A stretch of DNA of 64,000 nt from Heterodera schachtii (GCA_023374025.1 SIJG01000054.1:872914-936913); one strand, 5' to 3'; counted from the stretch's first letter, positions 11,684-23,354 are shown. A program made the numbers and translations. The notes: a model not told the origin generated them from the sequence alone.

Positions 11684-11780
11684 GTAAAATGAAGTGCTTA
11701 TAATCAAGTTTTTTCTTCAATTATATCCAAATCAATCGTACTTTCTTTTTTTTTCTTTTTCAAACAATCTTTAATATTAG

Positions 11781-11933
11781 ATCTTTCGGTGCTTTCATGA
11801 GTTGTTAAGCAAAGATTATCGTATGATTCAATACTATCAAGATTTACAAACCGCTTTTGGTGGGAGCTTTGAACCCTTTCAATCGTTTCAGATAATTCAC
11901 TTTTTTCAATCCGCTTTTTATTGGGAGCTTTGA
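11781..11933 (+). CDS. Putative exon truncated near a retroelement
   Basis: After ATATTAG the frame is open for 50 codons, including FHELLSKDYRMIQYYQDLQ and then TAFGGSFEPFQSFQ, to a TGA. A 49-bp near-duplication (CCGCTTTT..GGGAGCTTTGAACCC at 11861 and 11910) lies inside it. The gypsy fragment starts about 40 bp downstream, so the gene may have been interrupted by it. Confidence 0.45.
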   Translation: MFRCFHELLSKDYRMIQYYQDLQTAFGGSFEPFQSFQIIHFFQSAFYWEL

Positions 11934-11974
11934 ACCCATTCTATCAGTTTCGCTACTGTTTTGTTGCCCAGTAG

Positions 11975-12304
11975 ATGTACTTGCGCCAGCAGGCTGAAAT
12001 AATTTTTTTTCCAACTTTTGATCAACACCGCCAAAATTTGAACCAAATATTCACCCGTATCTCGGAATGGGGGTTCAAAGTCCGAATGGACAAATGTTCA
12101 TTTTTCAAAAATGAAATCAAATATTTGGGCGTGATCATTGATCAAAGTGGACGTCGTCCCGACCCAAATAAAATCACAGCCATCGCAGAAATGCGCATTC
12201 CTTCAAATGTCAGCGAATTGCGTTCATATTTGGGCATGGTTAATTATTATCAGGAATTTGTCCAAATTTCCGGTTTGTTCGACAGCCCCTGGATGAACTG
12301 CTGA
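11975..12304 (+). pseudogene. Ty3/gypsy reverse transcriptase, C-terminal part
   Basis: The reading includes KCSFFKNEIKYLGVIID and the connection-type stretch SELRSYLGMVNYYQEF, typical of Ty3/gypsy RT just after its active site. The position where the YxDD catalytic motif should stand reads YLRQQAE, so the active-site aspartates are absent. The frame breaks near 12262-12266 by what looks like a one-base deletion and ends at a false stop at 12302; the pol reading continues in another frame. Confidence 0.9.
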
Positions 12305-13017
12305 AGAAGGACGCCAAATGGGATTGGTCACCCAAATGTCAAAATGCCTTCACCAAAATCATTACAATGCTACAATCCGAGCTAGCACTGACGCATTTTG
12401 ATCCTTCTCTGCCAATCAGCGTCGCAGCCGACGCATCACAGCATGGCATCGGCGGCGTCATTTCACACAAATTTGCCAATGGCTCAATAAAAGCCGTGTC
12501 GCACTTTTCGCGTTCACTTACACCGGCTGAGCAAAATTATGGGCAAATCGAAAAAGAAGCCCTGGCACTCGTGGAAGCCGTCAAACGCTTTCATAAAATG
12601 ATTTTCGGCAGAAAATTTACATTGCTGACGGATCACCAGCCGCTGAAGAAAATTTTCGGAAATAAAGATGGTGTCCCGAAGCATTCGCACAATCGACTCG
12701 TCCGTTGGTCACTCATTTTGACGGCCTACGACTTCGAAATTCAATACGTCAAAACGGATAAATTTGGACAGGCAGACGCCTTGTCTCGCCTAATCTCCGT
12801 CCAAAAGTCGAAATCCGACGACAACGAAGTCATAATCGCCTCATTTGAAGTTGAATCGGCATTGGACACAAATTTGATCAACAATGTCAACCAACTGCCG
12901 ATCACTTTCAAAATTTGGCCCAAGAAACGGCGAATGATCAGGCACTCCAACAAATTCGTCAATTTGTCAAAAATAAGTGGCCAGAAACCAAAAATTTCCA
13001 GCCAACTGAAGGCCTAG
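12301..13017 (+). pseudogene. Ty3/gypsy RNase H domain
   Basis: Continues pol in a shifted frame. RNase H hallmarks are present: the first Asp in VAADASQHGIGG, the Glu in IEKEALALVEAV, the Asp in LLTDHQPL, and the terminal QADALSRL. The homologous part ends near 12905, where a second frameshift occurs, so the last 35 or so codons to 13017 are out of frame. RNase H would degrade RNA in the RNA-DNA hybrid during reverse transcription. Confidence 0.92.
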
Positions 13018-13179
13018 ACGAAGCCAAATTCATCCAATTTTATCGGCGCCGCGACGAAATTTCAATCGTCAAGGAATGTCTAATGTTTGGCGACCGGACA
13101 ATTATCCCAAAATCACTGCAGAAGCAAATTTTAAAAATGCTTCATCAGGGACACCCGGGAGTCAAAGATTTGATGAATG
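12915..13179 (+). pseudogene. Ty3/gypsy integrase N-terminal (HHCC) start
   Basis: Picks up pol after the second frameshift (ETANDQALQQIRQFV) and reaches LHQGHPGVKDLM, the His half of the integrase zinc-binding domain. The Cys pair and the catalytic DDE core are missing because the element is cut at about 13180. Confidence 0.85.
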
Positions 13180-13326
13180 GACGGAATTGATGTAGGCCGC
13201 CGGGAGCATCACCGTATTTGTGTTGAAATTTCTGCCCTTATTTTGGTGAAATGCTCGAATTTTGTCGCATTGCCGATCGATGTGCCCTTTGCGGTTGCAT
13301 TTTCGGCAAATATTTTCACAATTGTA
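13180..13326 (-). pseudogene. Inverted gag nucleocapsid fragment (CCHC zinc knuckle)
   Basis: Read on the minus strand, 49 open codons contain CRKCNRKGHIDRQC, an exact C-x2-C-x4-H-x4-C retroviral-type zinc knuckle, followed by a basic stretch. This is gag material lying head-to-head against the integrase start. The element therefore suffered an internal inversion, or two fragments were joined. Confidence 0.85.
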
Positions 13327-13673
13327 TCAAAATAAATAATTTCTTTGCTTTTTTTATTGTTTATTTGTTGCGATAAAATTATTAGCACATAACCCGCAAT
13401 AATATGAAGTTTCTATTTAATTAACTAATTATAATATTATTTTTATTTCATTATTTACTATTTGAACTACCTTAATTTTAGTTATCAAGTAAATATTATT
13501 ATAAGAATACATTTAATTAATATTGGATAATGATATGTAAATAAAGAAAATAAATTGTTTTTAAGTTTAAAAATTAATTCATTATACCACTGCTGATAGC
13601 AATATATTTAAAGAAGCAAAGATAAACATATTTTGCTTTAGAATTTTTTAATTTAAAATAATGCCTTATTAAA

Positions 13674-13979
13674 ATGGCTAGTAAATTTATAAGATTTTAT
13701 GTTGCATATTCTGATATTCCTTGTGACTGAGTGCTCAGTGAAGAGCAAAAACTTGAAGTTCCATTTTATTGTGACTGAGCCGTATACCATTTGGTCAAAT
13801 GGTCTACGGCTCAGTCACAACAATTGGTAACCCTCGAAAGCTTAATATGTTTAGAACCTTTTTCTCAGCTATTGTTTCGCGATTCGACAATTAACAAAAA
13901 AATTTTACAAGAAGACTTCGAAAAGTCGAAATTTTTGAAGGCGACATATAACAATCTTAAAAAGATTTGTCCAACGTAG
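13674..13979 (+). CDS. Putative small gene or terminal exon around a hairpin
   Basis: An ATG at 13674 reads MASKFIRFYVAYSDIPCD to a TGA at 13728. After the hairpin at 13769-13820, a strong acceptor TTTTTCTCAG at 13868 opens a phase-0 frame of 36 codons to TAG (13869-13979), including FRDSTINKKILQEDFEKSK. The frame also runs upstream to an ATG at 13791, giving 62 codons, but that part overlaps the hairpin arm. The hairpin may be an insertion that split an exon. Confidence 0.45.
13769..13820. repeat. 25-bp near-perfect hairpin with 2-base loop
   Basis: The arms 13769-13793 and 13796-13820 are inverted complements with a single mismatch. They begin TTGTGACTGAGCCGTA. The same TTGTGACTGAG start occurs alone at 13721. 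This resembles the joined terminal inverted repeats of a deleted DNA transposon. It could extrude as a cruciform. Confidence 0.85.
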
Positions 13980-14335
13980 AATAAAAATTTAATTAATTTC
14001 ACCAAATTAATTAACTCTTTTTATTCATACGAAATTAGCCATATTATACATAAAAGCATGAAATTTAATAACTAAATAATTTTTGGGTATAATGGTTTTT
14101 ATTATTTAATAATTATCATTATAAGCCATCACAAATAAATTTTAATTCAAAAAATTTTGGTGCAAAACATTAGTAACACGCTAATTAATTTATGGTTCAT
14201 TCTTTTGATGCAAAATTTTTAGCTACATGACCAAGATATTTATTATTTTTATTTATTGTTAAAAAAATAAAATTTAAATTAAAGAATTTTGCATACACTT
14301 ATTTTTATTATTAAATTACCATTTATATGATTCAG

Positions 14336-15689
14336 ACATTGACCTTTCCGCCCCTGCTATTGTTCATGTAGATAAACTTGATTCCCGTAAATAATTTTAA
14401 TTTTTAATTACATAAAATTTTTAAAATTTTAATTTTAATGTTTCCGTTTTTTAACATAATTTTTTTGTTGTTTTTAGTTGCATTTTTTATTACGCTCCAA
14501 ATTTAAATCCTTATAATTTTTTAAATTTTTGTAAGAAAAATTATATTTATATTTTTATAAATACTAAATTGTTTTTTTCATGTTAATTAAAATTAAATTG
14601 TTTGTTTAATTTAGAATTAAATTATAGCTAGACCTTATATGCAACTAACAGGAAAGCATCCTAGATTATTATTTAAGAAAGTTTAAAAAATAATTTTTAA
14701 TATGCCATAATCCATGAAATTAATTTTTTATTTTAGTTGAAAAAGTTTGTCATTTTTAATCTTTGATTTTCATTGTCAGTTGAAGGTTTAAATTGTTTTT
14801 ATTTATAATGGCGCATAATTTAATTATTTATTTAAACAAATTTATTAAAATATTTTTAAGATAATGTTAGAATTGGGAGGAGGAGTTCGCCATCCGTATC
14901 TTGAACAGGTTTCAAAATGCAAAAAAAAAATTCAGTTGGTGTTTATTTTTACACATTTAGGCGGAACATATGTATTTTTCCATTCTTTGATATTATTAAT
15001 GAATTTTTATTGATTCAGATTTATTGACAGTTTAAATAAATATAATTTACCCGTTTTTGTTAATTTAAATAATTTCTTTTCTCATTGTATACTTGTTCAA
15101 TTGTTCATGTTCTGCATGTGTTCAATGAGTTGTAATTAACTTCGGTTATTAATAATTTAAACAGTGATAATATGTAATTTATAATTATTTTTTGATTTTC
15201 ATTTGTTATAAGTGATTTTAAATATATATTTTCGTGTTACTTTATGTTCTTTAAATTTGCAATTAATATATTCGTAAATCAAAATTTAATCGTTTACATA
15301 TTATTGAAAATTTTTGGTTTTTACTTGCACATCTAGTTAATGCTAGAATTAAATTTGGTTTTTAGCTAGTTCCATTCTGAATATTTGAAAAGATATAGGT
15401 CTAAAAATGGAGCATTTTCAAAAAATATTAAATAATTATGAATTATTTTCTGTTGTTTTCATTGTAAATTTTATTAAATTTTTCATATTTCATCATTTAA
15501 ATTATTATTTTAATTAAGTGTGTTTTCCTTTATAAATAATTTATTTACCATTTTTAGAGAATTTTTATGATTTTGTTCCCGTATCTTTTAGCGAACAATT
15601 CTGCTGTTATCTTTTATGGAGCCAGTTTATTTGACATAGAAAATCGATTGAGACAATTTGCAGCGATATTTAACGTTGATAATTTTTAG
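14336..15689 (+). CDS. Multi-exon gene model, phase-consistent internal exons
   Basis: Exons proposed: 14336-14386 (after ATGATTCAG; LSAPAIVHVDKLDS), 14628-14680 (after ATTATAG; RPYMQLTGKHPRLLFKK), 14861-14908 (after TTTTTAAG; IMLELGGGVRHPYLEQ) and terminal 15592-15689 (after TATCTTTTAG; VIFYGASLFDIENRLRQF, stop). The first two join as a codon C|CT (Pro), and the second and third join in phase 0. Donors are GTAAAT, GTTTAA and GTTTCA. At least one exon between 14908 and 15592 is unresolved. GC of the exons is about 40%. I do not recognise the family. The plus strand matches the T-rich domain. Confidence 0.55.
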
Positions 15690-15699
15690 TCAGGGTAAA

Positions 15700-17345
15700 A
15701 ATTAAAAAAATTTAATAGAGTAAAATTCATTAATCTTTAAATGTTGAGAGTAATACAAACGTTATTGGAAGTTTTTAATGTGGATCTTTTATTTTTTATA
15801 TTTAAAATTTTTTAAAAACATAATTACCTCCACTGAGAAACTGACATTAAAGTACATTAATTAGATGAAAATAACTCAATAAATTGTAAAATTCAGAATT
15901 TAGTTTTGCAACTATTAAATATTTTGAAACATTTACATCAATAATTTTGCCAACCTTGGTTCTTTGAAAGAAAAAAATTTCGAATAAACGCGAGGACAGA
16001 ACAAGGTCGGACACAGGCCAAGATTTTATTTTGAATAAAGTACAATAGAGGGTATAACCAAGCTACAAAACTATGTAATTTAAAGAAAAACAGAATTGGA
16101 GTGAACTTGGCAATCAAATAAATATTTATAATGATTAATTAATGGTTTCAGTTGGTACCAAAAGCAAAAAATTAATCATTTAAAATATATTCAATATCAA
16201 CAAACATTTTGTTAAAAACTTTAGACGATTTTGTACATACTTATTAATTATACACTAAAAAACTCATAAATAGTTATCGAAAAGAAAAAACATAATAAAA
16301 AAATCAATAATTAATTTGAGCTGAAATCAATTTTCTTTATATTAAAAAATAAAACTCTTGAATAAATCTAAAGATGACAAAATTTCTTGTCCAAGAAAAA
16401 GTAAATTGGATGATAATCTTTTATGTAATATAAATCATAATATCTAGCTTAATTAGTTATAATTTATTAAAGATTTGCGTTTATTTTTTACAGAATTATC
16501 AAAAATTTAAATAATCTTTAATATTTAAGAAATTAATAATTATATCAGGTGTATTTCTAAATAATTGTACTTTTATTTAAAAGAAATTTAAAAAATATAG
16601 ACACATAATAATGAATATGAGTTTAATATGCATTTTTTAAATATTGTATCTGCTTGATTTGAAAAACAATTAACTAATTTAACTTGCTCCTGAAAAACTA
16701 TTATGAAATTTTGATATATTGTTAAATAATTTTCGTTAACGCATCACTAAAACGCTGTTATTAAGGAAGAATGACTACTTTTGAATTGACCTGTGCGAAT
16801 TTAAAGCGATAATAATATTTAAAAGTTTAGAATAATTTACTTTTATGATTAAGCATGCGGAAAAAAATAATTTTCTTCATATTTAGTATAAGTATTTATT
16901 TTAAAACCAAATAAAATTTTTTTTTATAAATTAGACAGAAGAACATTTTATTAGCGAATAAAAGTATGGAAGTAATTTTTTTATGGACTATTAATTAAAA
17001 CTTCAAGTTAAAATTATCAAATATCAAATTGATAAATACAAAAGAAATTTTTTGGAAAATTGTTCCACTTTAAAATTTGGCAAACGGAAAAAGGAAATTG
17101 CACTGGGAATAATTTATTTTAATCTATTTAGATACAAAAATTTTAATTTTAAAAAATTTTGAAAAACATTTTTACTACATTTGAGGAAATAAGTGTTAAG
17201 TTAGTATTTATAAATTTTTAATGTGGTTTAATTTTTTTAGTTTTAGAACTTTTTAATAATTTATTTAAATTATTTAGGGTAACTTTATAACTTAAATTGT
17301 TCATTTAAATTCTCATAATTTGAATGAATTCCAAAACGTACCAGA
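15700..17345. other. AT-rich stretch, one island of uncertain strand
   Basis: A GC-rich patch at 15975-16025 is open in several minus-strand frames and could be an exon, but no frame stands out. The rest is low-complexity DNA. Confidence 0.35.
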
Positions 17346-17350
17346 ATCTG

Positions 17351-18017
17351 TGGGAAAGTATTGCATGAATTTCTATTAAATTTTGTTAGCTTTTCAAAGA
17401 ATGATTTTGATAAAACGATATTTGTTTTCCAAAATTTCGGCAAATTTTTCATTTTTTATACATATTTTGAAAATTTTTGCAATTTTTAGAAATTTTTTAT
17501 GAAAAAATTAAAAAAATTTTTTTAAATACCCATCCAAAATTTTTGTACAGGCGAATATAGAATGATGTATAAAAACAAAGAAAGAATGAATTGGTGAAAC
17601 AACTTATTCACATTAGTAACAATATTTCCATTCAAAAATTTAACATATAATTATAAACATTTTTACATTTAATTTTTGTTTAATGTATGAAATTTGAAGC
17701 AGTTATAAAAAAAAATTATTTTTTTATAACGATCATATTTCTAAATTTAATGTCTTTTCCTTTTGTAGCTATTGTTATTTAATAAAGTCATTAGACTAAT
17801 TTATTGTGCTTTTAATTATAATTAGTTTATACATTTAAAGTCATATCATTTTATCAGTTACAAACTGCTGAAAGAAACAGAATTCTAGGTATTTTTGTAA
17901 AACTTTTATCATTCTTAATAAAAAAATTTTATAATATAATTTTATATTCATGCAAAAATAATCAATTTTAGATTGCTTTAATCAAGATTAGTTTGGTTTA
18001 TTAATCTTTTCAAATTA
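17351..18017 (+). repeat. 0.67-kb duplicated segment, copy 1
   Basis: Matches 22036-22711 in direct orientation at roughly 96-97% over its full length, with small indels in poly-A/T runs. It contains an exon-like frame GKVLHEFLLNFVSFSKNDF and a second mini-exon, LQTAERNRIL, at 17858-17888 flanked by TTATCAG and GTATTT. In this copy the donor after the first exon reads GATAAA instead of GGTAAA. Confidence 0.9.
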
Positions 18018-18095
18018 TAAATTTTTAATTTAAAATTGAATACTATCTATTAATTGAAATTTTTATTTTTGAATATTTTATATCAAATCAAATGT

Positions 18096-18206
18096 TTAAC
18101 AAATAAATTTTGAAGACAAATTGTTCTGGATCCGCAGTACTCCAAGTTTTAGGAACGTTCTTTTAATCAGTTGCCTTGTCTCCTCGACTTCGTCCGTAGT
18201 TCTTGA
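18096..18206 (-). CDS. Coding-like island, strand uncertain
   Basis: About 43% GC. The minus strand reads TDEVEETRQLIKRTFLKLGV with 36 open codons. The plus strand is also open (FEDKLFWIRSTPSFRNVLL). The T-rich domain favours plus, while the composition favours minus. It lies 80 bp beyond the duplicated segment. Confidence 0.3.
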   Translation of the reverse strand, partial: SRTTDEVEETRQLIKRTFLKLGVLRIQNNLSSKFIC

Positions 18207-18542
18207 TTAATTTGTACTGCCATTCTTTATTATAATTATAATAATTTTTAAAAATTAAAATTTAAATATTATCGAAGTGATTAGATGTTTATTGTTGGTT
18301 CTTATTTTTAATTTTATATAAATTTTCATTTTTTAATTTCATTCATCTTATGATTTGTTTCAAAATGTTCTGTTTTTTTGCTTGTTTCAAAAATTTAAAA
18401 AATAAATTGTTAGATATTATTAAGGATGATATTTAAATAATTTAGTAATTTATTCTAATAAAATTGATTTAAATAATTTTTTATATAATGTTTTGTCATG
18501 TGATGTTTTACTTTAAATAATACAATTTTTTTGGCATTTTAG

Positions 18543-18817
18543 AATGATCTCAAAAGAACGGGTTAATAAAAGAAAAATTGCCTGAATTAGTAATTTAATA
18601 GATTATCTTCTTCGCAATTTATATAACTTTAAATTTAAATGACAATAATTTTGCGATAAATATTTGCTATGTATTTTTTTATTGAAATAAATCTAGACCA
18701 TAACATATAATTATTTTATAGTTTGTTATTTTTGTTTAAATAAATTAGCTTATAAATATTAATTTTCGACTTTATTGTTGCCAGGTTTCATCACATTTGA
18801 ATGCATTTTTGAAGTAA
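18543..18817 (+). CDS. Two small putative terminal exons
   Basis: 18543-18585 follows GGCATTTTAG and reads MISKERVNKRKIA to TGA. 18785-18817 follows TTATTGTTGCCAG and reads VSSHLNAFLK to TAA. Both are short. The acceptors are good, but the length gives little statistical weight. Confidence 0.3.
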
Positions 18818-19509
18818 TAATTAATAATTATAAATTTTCATCTATTCTTATTTGAACCAATTTTCAATTTTTTTTACACTAAATTTCTCGTGCTAAGGTT
18901 CTTAAGCTATTCTCGAATTTTGGAATAAATTTTTCATTTTTTTAAGTTTAGACTATATTTTTTTCCACGGTTATTCTTTTTATTATTAAGTTTAGCAGTT
19001 GTAAAACATTAAAAAATTAATATCTAAAATATTGAATAAATATATTAAATAAGAACCTTTACAATTTCAAAAATTTTAGTAAATAAAACCACATAATTTA
19101 AAAAACATTTACAAATAAAATTGATTTAAACTAAAATAATAAATCTTTTTACTAAAAAGAGCGAAGGTTAAAAAAAACTGATTAAAATTTTTTTAGGATT
19201 ATATTTTAAAAATAATATGATTTAAAATTAAGCACACATGCATTTCTTAATTGGTAAAATTTTTATTTTAATAAATAAAAGCTGAAATAAGTGGAGTTCA
19301 TTTTATTAAAAAAAAAACCCTAACACAAATAAAATTAGAATAATAAACAATTGATTTAATCAACTTTTTTATATGAAGTTCAAACAAAACAAATTTATCA
19401 TGGTAAGGTAAATGAATAAAGTGGAGTCAATATGACTAAATCTATATAAATTAATTAGCATAATAATTAACTAATAAATTATATCAAAAAAATATTTATA
19501 ATTCAACAC

Positions 19510-20520
19510 ATAAAGTTTCGTATAATCTGCATTTAAGATGTCTAAATAAGTAGGATGAACGATTAGTCTACATGATCAAAATAAAAGAATAACATTTTTA
19601 TTGCTAGAATTTTTCATCATTTATCTCATACTTTAATCTAATTATAAAAATTATTAGATAACCGAAAATTGAAATTATATTAATCGAGAAAATATAATTT
19701 AAAAATTACTATTAATTAAAACAAATAAAGAATAATGATAAACTCTGTACATATAAGTAAATACTTTATACAAGAAAGAATTCTTAAAAACAATTAATGT
19801 AGTAAAGTAATAAATGTTCAATAAAATTAAGAACCAATAATTGACAAATAAATTCCCATAGAATAATAAAAATTAATTTATAAATTAATGTATAAAATTC
19901 AATCTTTGCTATAAAATATAAATGTTATTACCATATTAGGCATACTATTAAATAAACGAAGTAAGAAAAATAAAATTGCAATAAAGAATATTTCAAAGAG
20001 GTAAAAAAGGGCAAGTAATGATTATATTTAAAAACACTTATACAAACAACGTAATGAAATTTTATATTAAAAAAAATAATTTATCGCATGAAATAAATGT
20101 GCGTTATCATGATAATGAATAAATAAATAAATTTTTAGTAGATACCTTTAAATTATACTTTAATTGGTTTCTTAATTAAAATTTGTGATAAATAAACTAC
20201 ATTTATTATATTTTTCTGCGCGAGAAATTATTGCTATTTTAAATTAACAAAAAAATTTAATTTAAAGAGGGAGAAGAATAGATTAATTTCCAAAGCTATG
20301 GAACTATGACAATCGGAAGCGACCAAAAAACGCATCGATCGAATAATATTAAAAATAAATTCAACATGACATGGTGAAATGTAAAGAATAAAATTACTAG
20401 ATTTTATTTTTATTTAAACCTAAAAAATTAAAATTTGAATTTTCATACCAACATGAAAATGATTAAATTGAATTATATAATAAGAGATTTTTTTAAAATG
20501 CCAATCCAATGAGCGATTTT
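19510..20520 (-). CDS. Minus-strand multi-exon gene model
   Basis: Exon 20520-20449 lies between TTTTTTATTGCAG and TTG|GTATGA, both strong signals, and reads NRSLDWHFKKISYYIIQFN. Next, 20335-20234 opens with ATG and reads MRFLVASDCHSSIALEINLF. Exon 19567-19510 follows GATCATGTAG and reads LIVHPTYLDILNADYTKLY before GTGTTG. A small possible last exon lies near 19410-19440. Joins are unresolved. The region is A-rich on plus, so T-rich on the coding strand. Family unknown. Confidence 0.45.
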
Positions 20521-21005
20521 CTGCAATAAAAAATAAATATAATGTAATTAAACAAATAAGAAAAGATAAAAAAATAATACAAATTATAACTAAAGTTTTT
20601 ATATTAAATATACCTCCATAAAGCAAAATTTTAAATTTTTGGGGATTTTATGGAAAAAAACATAAAAATATTTTTATGAAATTGTTTAAAATTATCACAA
20701 AAAATTATATTACTAATTTTAATAGAAATAATAAAAGTTAAAGCGGTAGAAATAAAAAATAAATAAAATTAAATTTATCAGACTTCTATAAATTCTTTTT
20801 GATTGTAAATGATTCCGCAGAAACTCACTGGCGGCAACGCCGAGCCATTGGGCCGCCGAGAAAGAAGCACCATCATAATTATATTTTTATAAATATAAAT
20901 TTATCATTGATTTATATAATTTATTTACTATTATCTTAAAATAAAACAAAAGAATTTCTACCTAATATTTTCATGAAAACTAAGTTAAATTAATAAACAA
21001 ATGAT

Positions 21006-21522
21006 TTGGATTCCGGTAAAATTCCGGAAATATGGCGAACATCATTAGTTGTATCAATTATATATAATTCTCTACAAAAGAATCAACAAATTGACATCAT
21101 CTATATTGATTTTGTCAAGGCGTTTGATTCTGTTCCAATTGACTTATTACTTCAAAAAATCAAAAAGATTGGAATTGAAGGAAAAATTTATAAGTTTTTA
21201 ACTAACTTTTTAAAAAATCGGAGTTTTAAGGTTAAAATCGGCGATGAATTGTCAGAAAGTTTCAAAATATTTTCGGGAGTGCCCCAGGGAAGTGTCCTAG
21301 GGCCTTTACTCTTTTTAATTTTTATAAATGATCTGCCGTCCTTTGTTACAAATGAAGCGTCGTCATCAATTGGCATAAAAAATGGTCAAAAATAAATGGG
21401 TTAGAAATTTCAATTGAAAAATGTTTTGTTCTTTATTTAGGGAAAAATAACAAGAAAAAAGATTATTTAATTAACTCAAAAAAGATCTCAGAATCGGATA
21501 ATGTTCGTGATAATCACCTGTG
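21006..21522 (+). mobile_element. Broken non-LTR (LINE) reverse transcriptase fragment
   Basis: Frame 21006-21395 shows [20 protein letters not shown] (RT block with the first catalytic Asp) and [20 protein letters not shown], diagnostic of CR1/jockey-like LINE RT. The region between the GKIPEIWR block and IYIDF is shortened by an internal deletion. The YADD motif expected after INDLP is deleted. Downstream, in another frame, 21383-21520 continues RT C-terminal sequence (NGLEISIEKCFVLYLGKNNK). It is therefore an inactive relic. Confidence 0.88.
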
Positions 21523-22018
21523 ATTTTAACATTTGATTTATTTTTATTTTCATTTTGTATTTTTTATTTGATCAAATTTAATTGATGTGAATTATTTTAA
21601 AAAATTAAATTAATTATAAAAAACAATCACGGGTCATACAATGACGGATAAAAATCATTGGCCGAGCCGACTTCGTGTTTAAAATTGCGAAATATTTATT
21701 TATTCGAATTTAAAAAATAAATAAGTTTTAAAAAATGTTTTATTTATTTTTTTTATGTTTTTTAAATTATTTTATATTATATTAATTTATCTAATTTATT
21801 TATAAGACAGTTTCAAGTACTTTAATATATCTATAACTAAATTATTACAGCTTATTGCTTCAAATATGCTTGTCTCAATTTCTTTTAAAATAAGTTTAAT
21901 ATTATTTTAAAGTGGAAAATAATTTATTTATAATTAAATTTACTAAAGAAATGAATAAAAAAAATTTCAGCCATTCTTATAAATTATATTTTTCTTGAAA
22001 ATTTTTAGGTTTTATTAG

Positions 22019-22821
22019 ATTTTGCACGACATTGCTGGGAAAGTATTGCATGAATTTCTATTAAATTTTGTTAGCTTTTCAAAGAATGATTTTGGTAAAA
22101 CGATTATTTGTTTTCCAAAATTTCGGCAAATTTTTCATTTTTTTTATACATATTTTGAAAATTTTTGCAATTTTTAGAAATTTTTTGTGAAAAAATTAAA
22201 AAAAATTTTTAAATATACCCCTCCAAAATTTTTGTACAGGCGAATATAGAATGATGTATAAAAACAAAGAAAGAATGAATTGGTGAAACAACTTATTCAC
22301 ATTAGTAACAATATTTCCATTCAAAAATTTAACATATATATTATAAACATTTTTATCATTTAATTTTTGTTTAATTTATGAAATTTGAAGCAGTTATAAA
22401 AAAAAATTATTTTTTATAACGATCATATTTCTAAAATTAATGTCTTTTCCTTTTGTAGCTATTGTTATTTAATAAAGTCATTAGACTAATTTATTGTGCT
22501 TTTAATTATAATTAGTTTATATATTCAAAGTCATATCATTTTATCAGTTACAAACTGCTGAAAGAAACAGAATTCTAGGTATTTTTGTAAAACTTTTATC
22601 ATTCTTAATAAAAAAAAAATTTATAATTTAAATTTTATATTCATGCAAAAATAATCAATTTTTAGATTGCTTTAATCAAGATTAGTTTGGTTTATTAATC
22701 TTTTCAAATTAAAAGTAACTTTAAATTGTTTATAAATTAGAAGCTGAAACTGCATTTATTAAAAATTAAAATATTTAAATTATAATTTATTTTTCTTTTG
22801 AACTCCTTGTTACGATATTCG
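22019..22821 (+). CDS. Putative exons in the duplicated segment, copy 2
   Basis: Exon 22019-22094 follows GGTTTTATTAG and reads ILHDIAGKVLHEFLLNFVSF and five more codons to a donor G|GTAAAA. Mini-exon 22548-22578 reads LQTAERNRIL between TTATCAG and GTATTT. A third island ends at 22821 before GTAAGC. The first junction phase (1) does not match the second exon (0), so an exon may be missing. Copy 1 lacks the acceptor and the donor of the first exon. Confidence 0.45.
22036..22711 (+). repeat. 0.67-kb duplicated segment, copy 2
   Basis: Direct-orientation partner of 17351-18017, 4.7 kb away. Both copies break at the same points (TGGGAAAGTATTGC on the left, TTTTCAAATTA on the right). No inverted termini or flanking target duplication were seen, so it looks like a segmental duplication of genic DNA rather than a transposon. 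Confidence 0.9.
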
Positions 22822-23354
22822 GTAAGCTTCGCTTTGTACTAATTTGTAAGCCATATTAAAATCACCATTTATTTATAATTTGTTAAAATTTAGAGTTTAA
22901 TATATTTTTTATGAAAAATATAGTGCAGTTAATAATGCTTATATTAAATAATTTATTTTTACCCTTTAATTATAATATTTTTATAGTTTTCAAATTATGG
23001 AAATATTGTTTTCTTTTTTAATAATTGAAATATTCCACGAATTCAGTTTAATGTTTTACTTTCTTTAATATTAGCGCAAATAATTTCTTTCTATCACACA
23101 TAATTAATTAATACATTTAATTCAATTTTGCATTTTTAAATATTCATTGTTAATTACTCAAAAAGGTATGAAATCAATCCAACTTTTATGTTTTTATCAA
23201 TTAGGGTATTGTGTAAATTACATCAATTTTTATTAGTTAAGATTTTTATTGTTTTTCTTTTTGTAATTAAAATTATTATTTTTTTAGAAAATGCTTTTTA
23301 GGTAAATTTTGTTTGTTTTCTTTAAATCATTACTCGTTTTAATCCGCGTTGCAG

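Larger units (their letters stand above)
11955..13326 (+). mobile_element. Broken and rearranged Ty3/gypsy retrotransposon fragment
   Basis: A GC-rich (about 45%) block carries, in order, the C-terminal part of reverse transcriptase, a complete-looking RNase H and the start of integrase on the plus strand. A gag zinc-knuckle piece lies inverted at the right end. No LTRs are visible on either side. Two frameshifts and the loss of everything upstream of the RT core make it non-autonomous. Base composition is unlike the host DNA. Confidence 0.9.

Noticed and set aside
12741..12962. Minus-strand ORF opposite the RNase H domain
   Set aside because: Antisense shadow of the gypsy pol reading, which has clear RNase H motifs on plus.
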